A stretch of DNA of 64,000 nucleotides from contig JAEZEH010000155.1 in NCBI GenBank assembly GCA_023417785.1, forward strand, positions 62,001-126,000. The letters run 5' to 3'. Of the stretch, positions 17,305 through 25,918 are shown piece by piece. A program made the position numbers and the translations under genes. The stretch is from Bacteroidota bacterium. Lineage in GTDB: Bacteria; Bacteroidota; Bacteroidia; Cytophagales; Cyclobacteriaceae. A model generated the notes under the pieces. The model worked only from the letters and a program-made list of their open reading frames with translations. It searched no databases and had not been told where the DNA came from. The first letter of the stretch is position 1; each line of letters opens with the position of its first letter.

Positions 17305-20300
17305 TCAATCGAGCAATGAAATCGGGAAGTCGTTTCCGGTAATGTAACCGGTAGGGTACTGCGTTTTTCCGCCGTACTTTTTAGTCAGTTCAGGTACCCG
17401 TTCTTCCATGTAGAATTTTAATTCGTTAACGGTTACCTTCTTATCGCCAGTGTCGGCTTGTCCATTGAGTGCTTCGAGGAGAGCATACGTAAACACACCA
17501 TGTTTCAGTTCGTCGAATTCGGTAGCATACTGCCTGGTACCACTAGACGCAATCATCACAACGCCCGAACTCCGCGCCAGCTGAATGATTGCCTTCTCGT
17601 CGGTCGCCGCGCCGCGAACACTCATACTTTTAACCGCGCCTCCGGAATGACACGCATCCATCAGAATGACTTGTTTCTGGCTCCTGACCTGCGTCAGCAT
17701 CTGGCGCAATTCGGACGCCGAAATTCCCTTTCTCGTCAGCTGGTCTCGATCGCCATACAACTTGGTAACATTCGATGGGACAAGGTAGTACTCGTCGTCG
17801 TTTTCTTCGTCGAGCGTTCCATGACCCGCATAATAAAACAAAAATAAATCCTCGGGTTTCGCGTATGAGGCTATCGTTTTGAAAGCCATCATGATGTTTT
17901 CGCGCGTAGCATCCTCGTCATAAATTTCGATTTTGTTTATACCCTTGAATAGTTTCTTGCCCCGATCATTAAGTGCTCTAACGAAGGATCGCGCATCGGG
18001 CTCAGCATAATTCAGGGTATATGCCTCGTTTTGATATTTATTGATTCCGATTGCCAGTACGTGTAGTGTCGACGTAACAAGAATATCCCCTTTGTATTCG
18101 ATGGAAAGGATATCCGGCCGGGACTCAATTTTCTGATAATTCACCACCACAACCTTGAACTCGTTAACTTCATTCACCATCTCGACTTCATAGGTACGCG
18201 TTACCTTATCGCCCTCACCTTTCGTTTTGACGTCATTATCGGTGATGATCAGCTTATCATTTTGAAAAATATTAACTTCTTTGATCCCGCCACCTCCGTC
18301 GTAAACTTCGACAACCAAAGGCAATTGCTTCGCTTGTGTGAATATCTTTCCTTTTTCAAACTTTAATAAATCCGTAGAGCGACTGACGACCCGAGTATCA
18401 AAGAACGCTGCAGGGGGGCGATGTAACTTGCCAAGATCAAAAATCCGTTCACCTTTTTCCCGGAGAATTTCGTCTACACGCCTTCCCTCGCGAATACTCT
18501 TCGCAACTTCCCGGGGGCGAAACAAGACTTCAAAAAACTGCTCCGCCGCATAGTAGTCGGCAAGTTTGTGTATGCCTCGGTTGATATGCCATCCGAAATA
18601 CTGGCTGCCTTCTGAAGAGCATCCGAAATAGCCGTGAGGAGTCCAGCACACCCACTCATTATCCTCGGCGAGGAATAATGTAGTAAAGGGAAGAACTACC
18701 TCCGCAAGGCTTCGGTAAACATCCTCAACATTACGATAGGCACGGGCACCATCATTTTTCAAAAATGTAATCACATCAAGCCACGCCTTCTTTGTTTGCA
18801 CATAGGTCAGTGAGTCTACCGGTAACGAGGAAAAGAACTGCGCCCAATCTTCACCGTCGAAGGTATCTCTCAATGAAGGCGCATTACCGGAATCGGCAAG
18901 CCGCCAAAGGATGATTGTCTGGTCTTCGCTGCCTGAAGCGAGGTAAGCACCGTCAGGGCTAACAGCAAGTGTTCGGACGGAACCAAAGTGTCCGACAAAC
19001 TCTTTCAATGGCGAACCATTTAAATCAAACATTTTAAGTGAGAAATCGCTGGCAACGACAACACTCCCGTCAGGCAGAACTTCATAGTCGAGTATTCTCC
19101 CATCAATATTCGGGTCGGTTTTTACCGCCTTGCCCTTTCCAATGGTCAAACTGTTTTCGTCCGTGAGAGCCACGGAGGACTTCTTTTTCACCGTGGACTT
19201 GCCATTTGTAACACTTCGACTCATCGTCAGATTGGCAAAATCAAATTTGATCTGATACTTATCACCATCACCGTCACGGTGCTGCGTCACAAACAAGTTA
19301 AGGCCATCACCAAAAGCAATTTCTTTTACCGCATTTCCCTGCCCCTTAATTTTTCGCACAGCCATGCCGTTGATTGGATTCCACAAAATAATTTCGTTAT
19401 TCACTCCTCCCGCTGATGCTACAATGTAGTTCGCATGCGAAGGTGCGAAAGCGGCGCAGAAGACCGTGTTATCATGGCCTTTGAAGTCTGAAAATTTATT
19501 ACCGGATGGAATCGACCAACTCATCCCCTGCCCTTTTATATTAAGGCCAACGAGAATCTTGGCATCTGCCGAGAAAGACATTGCGTAAACAGGTTCACTA
19601 AGCTGACCAAAGTTTTTTAGCAGGCTTCCGTCAGGTTTCCAAAGGAGCAATTCATTTTCGAGACTAGAACTGGCGAGATAGGCACCATCCGGCGAATAGA
19701 GTACTTTTTCCACCGGGCCTTTGTGATTTCTAAACACCCGTGGAATTGCTTTCTTTAAACCTTGTTCCAGGCCGCCAAGCGGAAACACCACAACATCCCT
19801 GCTCCCAAAAGCCACGGCCAGATCATGGGTTTTTGAATTAAACGAAAGACTGGTAACAATTCCGTTTACCGGAACAGACAACAAAGTGGGAAGCATTTGC
19901 TCTCCCCGCACCTTCCATATCCTGATCGTCTGATCGGCTGAGCCACTTGCAAGGTATTTACCATCGCCACTAAATGCGAGTGCGTTTATAACATCAGTAT
20001 GACCAATCGCCGTAGCAATCTGTTCACCTTTTTCGATATCTATGAGAACAATGTAGTTTTCTTTTTCCGAGTTAACCTTGTATCCCGCTACTGCGAGCAA
20101 TTTTCCATCAGGAGAAAGCGACGAGGCGTAAAACATTCCTTCAGGACCCTGCCCGATCTGCGATACAAACTTCCGCGACATTTTGCCTGACTCCACGTCC
20201 CACATCTTTATGGTCTTATCCTCGGAAACAGTCAGAAGGTATGATCCATCCGAAGTGTAGTGAATACTATTGATGCGAGCGGAATGCCCTTTTGAATCAA

Positions 20301-20388
20301 TAACAATTCTGGGAATCTGTGTGTATGCGGCAAGATTGAGAAGACTACACAAACCCGCAATAAGAACTAAAATCCTATTTGATGACAT
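17305..20388 (-). CDS. Exported WD40-repeat protein with C-terminal caspase (C14) domain
   Basis: 1027 residues from the chosen start at 20388 (MSSNRILVLIAGLCSLLNLA), which gives a clear signal peptide. A longer frame exists upstream but would run through the preceding terminator region. Residues about 30-560 contain WD40 repeats, seen as HSARINSIHYTSDGSYLLTV, HTDVINALAFSGDGKYLASG and FGSVRTLAVSPDGAYLASGS, each followed by an IKMW/IRIW/IILW-type strand. After a linker (about 560-800) comes a caspase-like peptidase domain with His856 in YYAGHGTLDE and Cys913 in LMDACHSGG, so the catalytic dyad is intact. The layout suggests a propeller sensor coupled to a protease effector, located in the periplasm or on the surface. 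Substrate and trigger are unknown. Confidence 0.88.
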   Translation of the reverse strand: MSSNRILVLIAGLCSLLNLAAYTQIPRIVIDSKGHSARINSIHYTSDGSYLLTVSEDKTIKMWDVESGKMSRKFVSQIGQGPEGMFYASSLSPDGKLLAVAGYKVNSEKENYIVLIDIEKGEQIATAIGHTDVINALAFSGDGKYLASGSADQTIRIWKVRGEQMLPTLLSVPVNGIVTSLSFNSKTHDLAVAFGSRDVVVFPLGGLEQGLKKAIPRVFRNHKGPVEKVLYSPDGAYLASSSLENELLLWKPDGSLLKNFGQLSEPVYAMSFSADAKILVGLNIKGQGMSWSIPSGNKFSDFKGHDNTVFCAAFAPSHANYIVASAGGVNNEIILWNPINGMAVRKIKGQGNAVKEIAFGDGLNLFVTQHRDGDGDKYQIKFDFANLTMSRSVTNGKSTVKKKSSVALTDENSLTIGKGKAVKTDPNIDGRILDYEVLPDGSVVVASDFSLKMFDLNGSPLKEFVGHFGSVRTLAVSPDGAYLASGSEDQTIILWRLADSGNAPSLRDTFDGEDWAQFFSSLPVDSLTYVQTKKAWLDVITFLKNDGARAYRNVEDVYRSLAEVVLPFTTLFLAEDNEWVCWTPHGYFGCSSEGSQYFGWHINRGIHKLADYYAAEQFFEVLFRPREVAKSIREGRRVDEILREKGERIFDLGKLHRPPAAFFDTRVVSRSTDLLKFEKGKIFTQAKQLPLVVEVYDGGGGIKEVNIFQNDKLIITDNDVKTKGEGDKVTRTYEVEMVNEVNEFKVVVVNYQKIESRPDILSIEYKGDILVTSTLHVLAIGINKYQNEAYTLNYAEPDARSFVRALNDRGKKLFKGINKIEIYDEDATRENIMMAFKTIASYAKPEDLFLFYYAGHGTLDEENDDEYYLVPSNVTKLYGDRDQLTRKGISASELRQMLTQVRSQKQVILMDACHSGGAVKSMSVRGAATDEKAIIQLARSSGVVMIASSGTRQYATEFDELKHGVFTYALLEALNGQADTGDKKVTVNELKFYMEERVPELTKKYGGKTQYPTGYITGNDFPISLLD

Positions 20389-20470
20389 TACCTGGCAGTT
20401 AGGGAAAGGCAAAGGTACCGCTTTCGGGTCAATTTTTCCAGTTGATGCCTTGATACTCAGGCTGGTGTAA

Positions 20471-20505
20471 GAAACAAAAAGGATCCCCACAATCAGGGAT
20501 CCTTT
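20471..20505 (-). terminator. Intrinsic terminator of the sugar symporter gene
   Basis: A perfect 10-bp stem (AAAGGATCCC at 20478-20487 with GGGATCCTTT at 20496-20505, 8-base loop) is followed on the minus strand by TTTTTGTTTC. It lies 26 bases past the symporter stop and separates that gene from the WD40-caspase gene. Confidence 0.88.
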
Positions 20506-20530
20506 CAGGGTTTGGTTTAGGTGTATTTTA

Positions 20531-22228
20531 TTACCAGAAGACGCTGTAGAGGACAATACAAATGAGTATAATAATGATAGCCCCGATATTGAATGCCGGA
20601 GGTGTTTTGAACAATTGCGGCACGATGTCGATTCCTTTTGGATCTGGTTTACCCTTACCTTGCATGTTACTAAGAATTACGATAGTCAGGAAGGAAAGAA
20701 TTGCTGTGATCATCATTTGATGGAGGAAAGGCAACGTAACAAATAGCCCCGAGATCGCTGAATCGGAAAGCCATCCGTTCGGACCAACCTTAAAATACAT
20801 GGCAATAGGAATTGAAGCGATCACACCCAGAATCGCCGCCCTGTTTGTGGCGCGTTTATAAAATAATCCGGCGAGGAATACAGCGAGGATACCCGGAGAA
20901 AAGAGACCTGTATATTCCTGGATGAACTGAAAGGCCTGGCCGAGGTTTCCAAGTTTCGGTGCGATTATCATAGCAATGACCAAAGCAACACCTGCTGTAA
21001 TTCTGCCGACATTAACGGTCTGCTTGTCCGTCGCGGCTCTGTTGATATAGGGCCGGTAAATATCCATTGTAAAAATGGTCGCCGTAGAGTTGAGCATTGA
21101 CGCGAGAGAGGAAACGATCGCCGCAGCCAGTGCCGCCAACACAAGTCCTTTTATACCTGCAGGCACAAACTTCTGGATCAACCACGGCCATGCGTTATCG
21201 TTGGCAATTGTGCCTGTCTTGGTAATGAAACTCGGATCGAGGGTTGCACTGGTAAGGTTACCGGAGGCGTCGGAGTTAAGAACGAAAGCTACGATACCCG
21301 GGATAACCACGATAAGCGGAAGAAGAAGTTTAAGAAAGGCAGCGAACACGATACCCTTTTGCGACTCTTCAAGACTTTTCGCCGCCAGCGTGCGCTGAAT
21401 GATATACTGATTGAAGCCCCAATAATAAAGGTTTGCTACCCACAACCCACCAATCAGAACAGCAAGTCCGGGCAGATCCCACCAGGCATCTTTTCCATTT
21501 GGATCAATGATTTCTCCCTTGTCGAGGATCATCGAAAACTTCTCCGGTACGACTTCAATCACATGGGCTAATCCGTCAAACACATTTCCCGAAGGCGCCA
21601 CATGCGAAAGGGCGAGATACGTTGTCACCAGTCCGCCGAAGATCAATAGGACAACCTGCACAACATCCGTCCACGCCACCGCCGAGAGACCGCCGTACAG
21701 CGAGTAGGCTGCGGCGAAAAGACCAAGGCCGACAATTGACGTTATCATCAGGCTGTTATCGCCGGAGCCTATGATCGTGTCGAGCGCGCGTGCCCCCAGG
21801 TATAATACCGAAGTAAGGTTTACGAAAACGAAAAGAGCAAGCCAGAAAACCGCAAGAATAGTTTTAAGATTCGTACTGAACCGTTTTTCAACAAATTCCG
21901 GAATGGTATATATACCCTTCTTTATGAATATCGGAAGGAAGTACTTTCCCACCACCAGCAAGGTGATTGCCGCCATCCATTCATAGGAGGCAATCGCCAA
22001 ACCAATGGCGAATCCAGATCCGGACATGCCTATGAATTGTTCTGCAGAAATATTGGCAGCGATCAGAGATGCTCCGATTGCCCACCATGGAAGGGATTTC
22101 CCTGCGAGGAAGTAGTCCTCAGCACTCTTCTCGTGACCCTTTTTATCTCTGGATACCCAAAGGCCGACTCCGAGAATCAGCACACAATAGGCTACAAAGA
22201 CGACGATGTCCAATGTTGCTAAACCCAT
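20531..22228 (-). CDS. Sodium/sugar symporter of the SSS (SGLT) family
   Basis: Predicted 565-residue inner-membrane transporter with about 14 helices. The N-terminus (DYFLAGKSLPWWAIGASLIA, ISAEQFIGMSGSGFAIGLAI) and the WWDLPGLAVLIGGLWVANLY and YWGFNQYIIQRTLAAKS segments match the sodium/galactose (vSGLT-like) branch. It would carry galactose or a similar sugar released by the neighbouring glycosidases into the cytoplasm, driven by Na+. It is the last gene of the locus but is separated from galM by a terminator and 232 bases, so it probably has its own promoter, and it ends in its own terminator. Confidence 0.92.
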   Translation of the reverse strand: MGLATLDIVVFVAYCVLILGVGLWVSRDKKGHEKSAEDYFLAGKSLPWWAIGASLIAANISAEQFIGMSGSGFAIGLAIASYEWMAAITLLVVGKYFLPIFIKKGIYTIPEFVEKRFSTNLKTILAVFWLALFVFVNLTSVLYLGARALDTIIGSGDNSLMITSIVGLGLFAAAYSLYGGLSAVAWTDVVQVVLLIFGGLVTTYLALSHVAPSGNVFDGLAHVIEVVPEKFSMILDKGEIIDPNGKDAWWDLPGLAVLIGGLWVANLYYWGFNQYIIQRTLAAKSLEESQKGIVFAAFLKLLLPLIVVIPGIVAFVLNSDASGNLTSATLDPSFITKTGTIANDNAWPWLIQKFVPAGIKGLVLAALAAAIVSSLASMLNSTATIFTMDIYRPYINRAATDKQTVNVGRITAGVALVIAMIIAPKLGNLGQAFQFIQEYTGLFSPGILAVFLAGLFYKRATNRAAILGVIASIPIAMYFKVGPNGWLSDSAISGLFVTLPFLHQMMITAILSFLTIVILSNMQGKGKPDPKGIDIVPQLFKTPPAFNIGAIIIILICIVLYSVFW

Positions 22229-22356
22229 GTTGTATTAAGTTGTAGGTAGGTATTCTTTAACCAGCGAAATATAGCGATTGAATTTACTTCTCCCACACGA
22301 TACCCCGACAATCGAAGCTGCGAACACAATAGTAAATCCGCAATATGACCAGATTC

Positions 22357-22389
22357 AGGTGCACCTTGAAAAAAACTCCACGTAACGTG
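22357..22389. promoter_or_regulatory. Two short dyads upstream of the symporter gene
   Basis: AGGTGCACCT (22357-22366) is a perfect 10-bp palindrome, and CACGT-A-ACGTG (22379-22389) is an 11-bp dyad, 12 bases apart. They lie about 130-160 bases before the symporter start, in the only gap between galM and the symporter. They could be binding sites for a dimeric regulator; no regulator is assigned. Confidence 0.35.
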
Positions 22390-22428
22390 ATCAAAATCCT
22401 TCATCAGACTATCGTTTCGCGTTTGAAA

Positions 22429-22453
22429 TAAAAAAGGGGCCACGAACGCCCCT
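22429..22453 (-). terminator. Intrinsic terminator after galM
   Basis: Stem AGGGGC (22435-22440) with GCCCCT (22448-22453), followed on the minus strand by a run of T (22429-22434). It lies 8 bases past the galM stop and marks the end of the long susC-to-galM transcription unit. Confidence 0.85.
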
Positions 22454-22460
22454 GCATTTT

Positions 22461-23621
22461 TTACCGTGTTCCGAACCGGAAGATGGTTTTCGTTTGATAT
22501 GTCTCGCCCGGATTTACAACTACACTCGGAAAATCCGGTTGGTTAGGCGAATCCGGAAAATGCTCGGTTTCCAGACACAAGCCGAAGCGATGGTCATACT
22601 TCACTCCGCCTTTGCCGGTTATTGAGCCGGTTAAAAAGTTGCCAGAGTAAAACTGGATACCAGGTTCGGTAGTAAGCACCTCGACATATCTTCCGGAAGA
22701 CGGATCATGAAGTGATGCTGCTGTTTTCATCGACTCCTGACCATTAAGGACCCAGCAGTGATCGTAACCGCCCGCAATTTTTAGTTGGCGATCGTCATCA
22801 TTGATTCGTTGACCAACCGGAGTGGGCTGCGTGAAATCAAACGGAGTGTTCTTCACCGGCGCCAGAGTGCCTTCCGGTATCAACGTTTCGCCTACCGGTA
22901 CATACCGATCTGCATAAAGGGTAAGAACATGATCAAGAATGTCGCGCTTGACGTCACCGGTAAGATTGAAATATGTATGCTGTGTCAGATTCACCACCGT
23001 CTTTTTGTCCGTCACGGCGGAATAATCGATTTCCAGTGCATTGTCGTCAGTCAGATTATAGATTACAGTCACATCCAGGTTGCCTGGGTAACCCTCCTCC
23101 ATATCGGCACTACGATACGTAAGCTCAAGCTTCTGATCAGAAATTGGATTTATGTTCCAGAATACTTTATCGAAGCCCTTGATCCCGCCATGCAGATGCT
23201 GGCCATTATTGTTCTGTGCCAATGTGTACTCCTGTCCATCCAGTTTGAATTTGCCGTCAGCGATACGGTTTCCGTACCGACCCACGATCGCGCCGAAATA
23301 GGGTGATTCATTCAGATATCCTTCCAGCTTATCATAGCCAAGCACAATGTCTTCAAACTTTCCGTTCTTGTCTGGCGTCCTGAGGTGCGTGATAATAGCG
23401 CCGTAGTTGATCACGTGGACTTCTACGCCACTGGCGTTCTTCATAACAAAACGGTGTACTTCTTTTCCGTCTGGAGTCATTCCAAAAAATTCCTTTTGCA
23501 TAGATGTATCATTTGCCGTTGTCGCAGTATCCACCTCTCCTGTTTTAGATCCTGGACCACAGGCAATCACAGTCAACACAATGAGGGCGAATACGATTTG
23601 TTTTGTGAGATTCTTGAACAT
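22461..23621 (-). CDS. galM: Aldose 1-epimerase, lipoprotein form
   Basis: 386 residues from ATG at 23621 (MFKNLTKQIVFALIVLTVIA), chosen because it gives a lipoprotein signal with lipobox VIAC; the frame extends 19 codons further, into the galE stop region. Galactose mutarotase interconverts alpha and beta anomers so that galactokinase can use the sugar. Key segments are present: NGQHLHGGIKGFDKVFW, NLTQHTYFNLTG with the catalytic His, and CLETEHFPDSPNQPDFP with the catalytic Glu. As a lipoprotein it would work in the periplasm on sugars just released there, before symport. It follows galE by 22 bases and precedes a terminator. Confidence 0.93.
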   Translation of the reverse strand: MFKNLTKQIVFALIVLTVIACGPGSKTGEVDTATTANDTSMQKEFFGMTPDGKEVHRFVMKNASGVEVHVINYGAIITHLRTPDKNGKFEDIVLGYDKLEGYLNESPYFGAIVGRYGNRIADGKFKLDGQEYTLAQNNNGQHLHGGIKGFDKVFWNINPISDQKLELTYRSADMEEGYPGNLDVTVIYNLTDDNALEIDYSAVTDKKTVVNLTQHTYFNLTGDVKRDILDHVLTLYADRYVPVGETLIPEGTLAPVKNTPFDFTQPTPVGQRINDDDRQLKIAGGYDHCWVLNGQESMKTAASLHDPSSGRYVEVLTTEPGIQFYSGNFLTGSITGKGGVKYDHRFGLCLETEHFPDSPNQPDFPSVVVNPGETYQTKTIFRFGTR

Positions 23622-23643
23622 GGATAAATTTAAGTTAAATATT

Positions 23644-24681
23644 TCAGGCTGGTTTAAGTGTTTGGGAATCCATAACAAATTGTTGCCATTTCCAGGCGGA
23701 ACGCATCATATCTTCAGCTGTGCGTTCTGCGTTCCATCCAAGCTCCTCATTGGCGAGACGGGTATCGGCATAGATCTTCACTACATCTCCGGAACGCCGA
23801 TCTACAATGCGGTAATTCAACTTGATATCGTTAACCCTTTCAAAGGTGTTCACGAGCTCAAGAACTGTCATTCCCTTGCCTGTCCCAAGGTTGAAGAATT
23901 CGTAGTTCATCTTCTGTTTACCATCGAGTAGCCGGCGTACTGCCTTAACGTGTGCGATAGCCAGATCAACGACATGAATATAGTCACGCACCGCCGATCC
24001 GTCAGGGGTGTCGTAGTCGTTGCCAAAAACCAGGAGTTCCTTGCGTATCCCGGCCGCGGCCTGGGTGATAAAAGGAACAAGGTTATTCGGTACTCCTCTG
24101 GGGAGCTCGCCAATAAGCGCTGACTCGTGGGCTCCGACCGGATTGAAGTAGCGCAGCGATATCGCCTTCAGACCGGTTTCGACTTTGCAGGTATCCCGGA
24201 GGATTTCTTCGCAAATCTGTTTGGTGTTGCCATAGGGTGATTCCGCTGGCTTGAACGGCGTTTGCTCAGTCACCGGAAGCGTGTCCGGCTGGCCATATAC
24301 CGTACATGACGACGAGAACACAAAATTCGATATGCCCACGCGCTTCAGATTTTCCAAAAGAAGCACCAGAGAAAACAGATTGTTACGGTAATACAGCAAC
24401 GGCTTTTCAACCGATTCGCCCACCGCCTTACTTGCCGCAAAATGTATAACTCCGCCGATGTCCTTATGGGCATCAAAGAAACTGGAAAGCTTTCCGCCGT
24501 CACACAGGTCAAACTGGTGAAACTCGGGCCTTTTTCCGGTTATCTTTTCGATGCCATCAAGCACCTCGACTTGCGAATTTGAAAGGTCATCAATTATCAC
24601 GACATCAAAACCATTGTTGATCAGCTCAACCGCAGTGTGCGATCCGATGTAGCCTGTGCCTCCCGTGACGAGTATCTTCAC
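23644..24681 (-). CDS. galE: UDP-glucose 4-epimerase
   Basis: Predicted 345-residue extended-type SDR enzyme. NAD-binding motif TGGTGYIGSHTAVELI at residues 6-21, substrate-binding SSSCTVYG, and the catalytic YxxxK in SPYGNTKQICEE are all intact. It interconverts UDP-galactose and UDP-glucose in the cytoplasm, the last step of the Leloir pathway and also a source of UDP-galactose for glycan synthesis. It lies between galK (31-base gap) and galM (22-base gap) on the same strand. Length is normal for bacterial GalE. Confidence 0.95.
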   Translation of the reverse strand: MKILVTGGTGYIGSHTAVELINNGFDVVIIDDLSNSQVEVLDGIEKITGKRPEFHQFDLCDGGKLSSFFDAHKDIGGVIHFAASKAVGESVEKPLLYYRNNLFSLVLLLENLKRVGISNFVFSSSCTVYGQPDTLPVTEQTPFKPAESPYGNTKQICEEILRDTCKVETGLKAISLRYFNPVGAHESALIGELPRGVPNNLVPFITQAAAGIRKELLVFGNDYDTPDGSAVRDYIHVVDLAIAHVKAVRRLLDGKQKMNYEFFNLGTGKGMTVLELVNTFERVNDIKLNYRIVDRRSGDVVKIYADTRLANEELGWNAERTAEDMMRSAWKWQQFVMDSQTLKPA

Positions 24682-24712
24682 AAATTTGAAATTAGAAAAT
24701 TTAAATCATTAA

Positions 24713-25876
24713 TTATATATCAGAAATCAATCCCGTGCCATCCTCAATACTAACGATGTATGATTTCATCTCATGACCAAACCGTTTAAGGTATGCTTCT
24801 TCTGCAGATTTTAAGAAGGGAGCCGTTTTGTTCTTTTCAACGATATTAATGGTACAGCCACCGAAACCTCCACCCATCATTCGTGCGCCAACTACGTTAT
24901 GTTCGCGGGCTCGTTCGACAAGGAAATCAAGCTCCTCACAGCTCACTTCATACAATTTCGAAAGACCGTTATGGGTTTCGTACATCTTGTTACCGAATTC
25001 GGTAAGCCGATTGGCTTTGAGATCATCACTGGCTTTCTGAACGCGCTGTATCTCCTGAACGACGTATAAGGCTCGGTCAAACTCCTTTCCCTTAAATTCG
25101 TTCTTATGCTTATGTAACATCTCCTCCGAAGCGTCCCTTAGTGACGTGACATCCGGGTAATACTTGTGCAAAACGGCAACGGCCGATTCACATTCCTGCC
25201 GACGTGTGTTGTATTCGGAATCAACCAGTGAGTGTTTTACCCGCGTGTCGCAAAGAACGACATCATGATCAGGTAAATCAAGCGGTGAGTAGTGGTATTC
25301 CAATGAGCGACAATCAAGCACAATGACGTGACCCTTCTTACCCATCATAGAGGCGAACTGATCCATGATCCCGCACTTGACTCCGACGAAATTATGTTCC
25401 GCCCATTGTGCCATGTGGATCATTTCGTCGCGCGAAAGTCCGAGGCTATTGTGTTCGTTCAGCGCGAAGGCAAAACCACATTCAACGGAGGCGGAAGAAG
25501 ACAGACCAGCTCCGAGAGGAACATCACCACCAAAAACGCATTTGAATGGTTTAACACTCAATCCCTCCATGTTAACCTGTTTGAGTACGCCCAACAAGTA
25601 GTTTGCCCATCCGGGTGATTCAACGGGTTTGGGGTCATCAATATCAATTGGAAATACTTCGCCATACTTCACAGAAAAAACCTCCGATTTGCCATCCGGC
25701 GCGTCGCCAATGGCAAACACAGTATCATAATTGATTGCAGCCGGCATGACAAAGCCACCGTTGTAATCAGTATGTTCACCGATCAGATTGATCCTGCCGG
25801 GTGATCTGACAATGATAGGTTTTGATTGATATCGCTCAGCAAATCTGGTTCTTACCTCATTTGTGCTTGCGCCCAT
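24713..25876 (-). CDS. galK: Galactokinase
   Basis: Predicted 387-residue GHMP-family kinase. The galactokinase signature RSPGRINLIGEHTDYNGG is near residue 24, the ATP loop VPLGAGLSSSASVE lies around residues 116-129, the catalytic Asp is in KCGIMDQFAS, and the third GHMP motif is MMGGGFGGCTI. It phosphorylates galactose to galactose 1-phosphate in the cytoplasm. It follows a GH43 gene by 42 bases and precedes galE, which ties the locus to galactose-containing glycans. The uridylyltransferase that should take its product (GalT) is not in the window. Confidence 0.96.
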   Translation of the reverse strand: MGASTNEVRTRFAERYQSKPIIVRSPGRINLIGEHTDYNGGFVMPAAINYDTVFAIGDAPDGKSEVFSVKYGEVFPIDIDDPKPVESPGWANYLLGVLKQVNMEGLSVKPFKCVFGGDVPLGAGLSSSASVECGFAFALNEHNSLGLSRDEMIHMAQWAEHNFVGVKCGIMDQFASMMGKKGHVIVLDCRSLEYHYSPLDLPDHDVVLCDTRVKHSLVDSEYNTRRQECESAVAVLHKYYPDVTSLRDASEEMLHKHKNEFKGKEFDRALYVVQEIQRVQKASDDLKANRLTEFGNKMYETHNGLSKLYEVSCEELDFLVERAREHNVVGARMMGGGFGGCTINIVEKNKTAPFLKSAEEAYLKRFGHEMKSYIVSIEDGTGLISDI

Positions 25877-25918
25877 AGTTTCTGAAAGTGCTTTCCCAGT
25901 GGGTATGCGTTTTTTTTC

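Noticed and set aside
20389..20556. Upstream extension of the WD40-caspase gene
   Set aside because: It would run through the symporter terminator and hide the clear signal peptide starting at 20388.
22785..23306. A 173-codon plus-strand frame across galM
   Set aside because: Antisense to an unmistakable galM; no recognisable motif.
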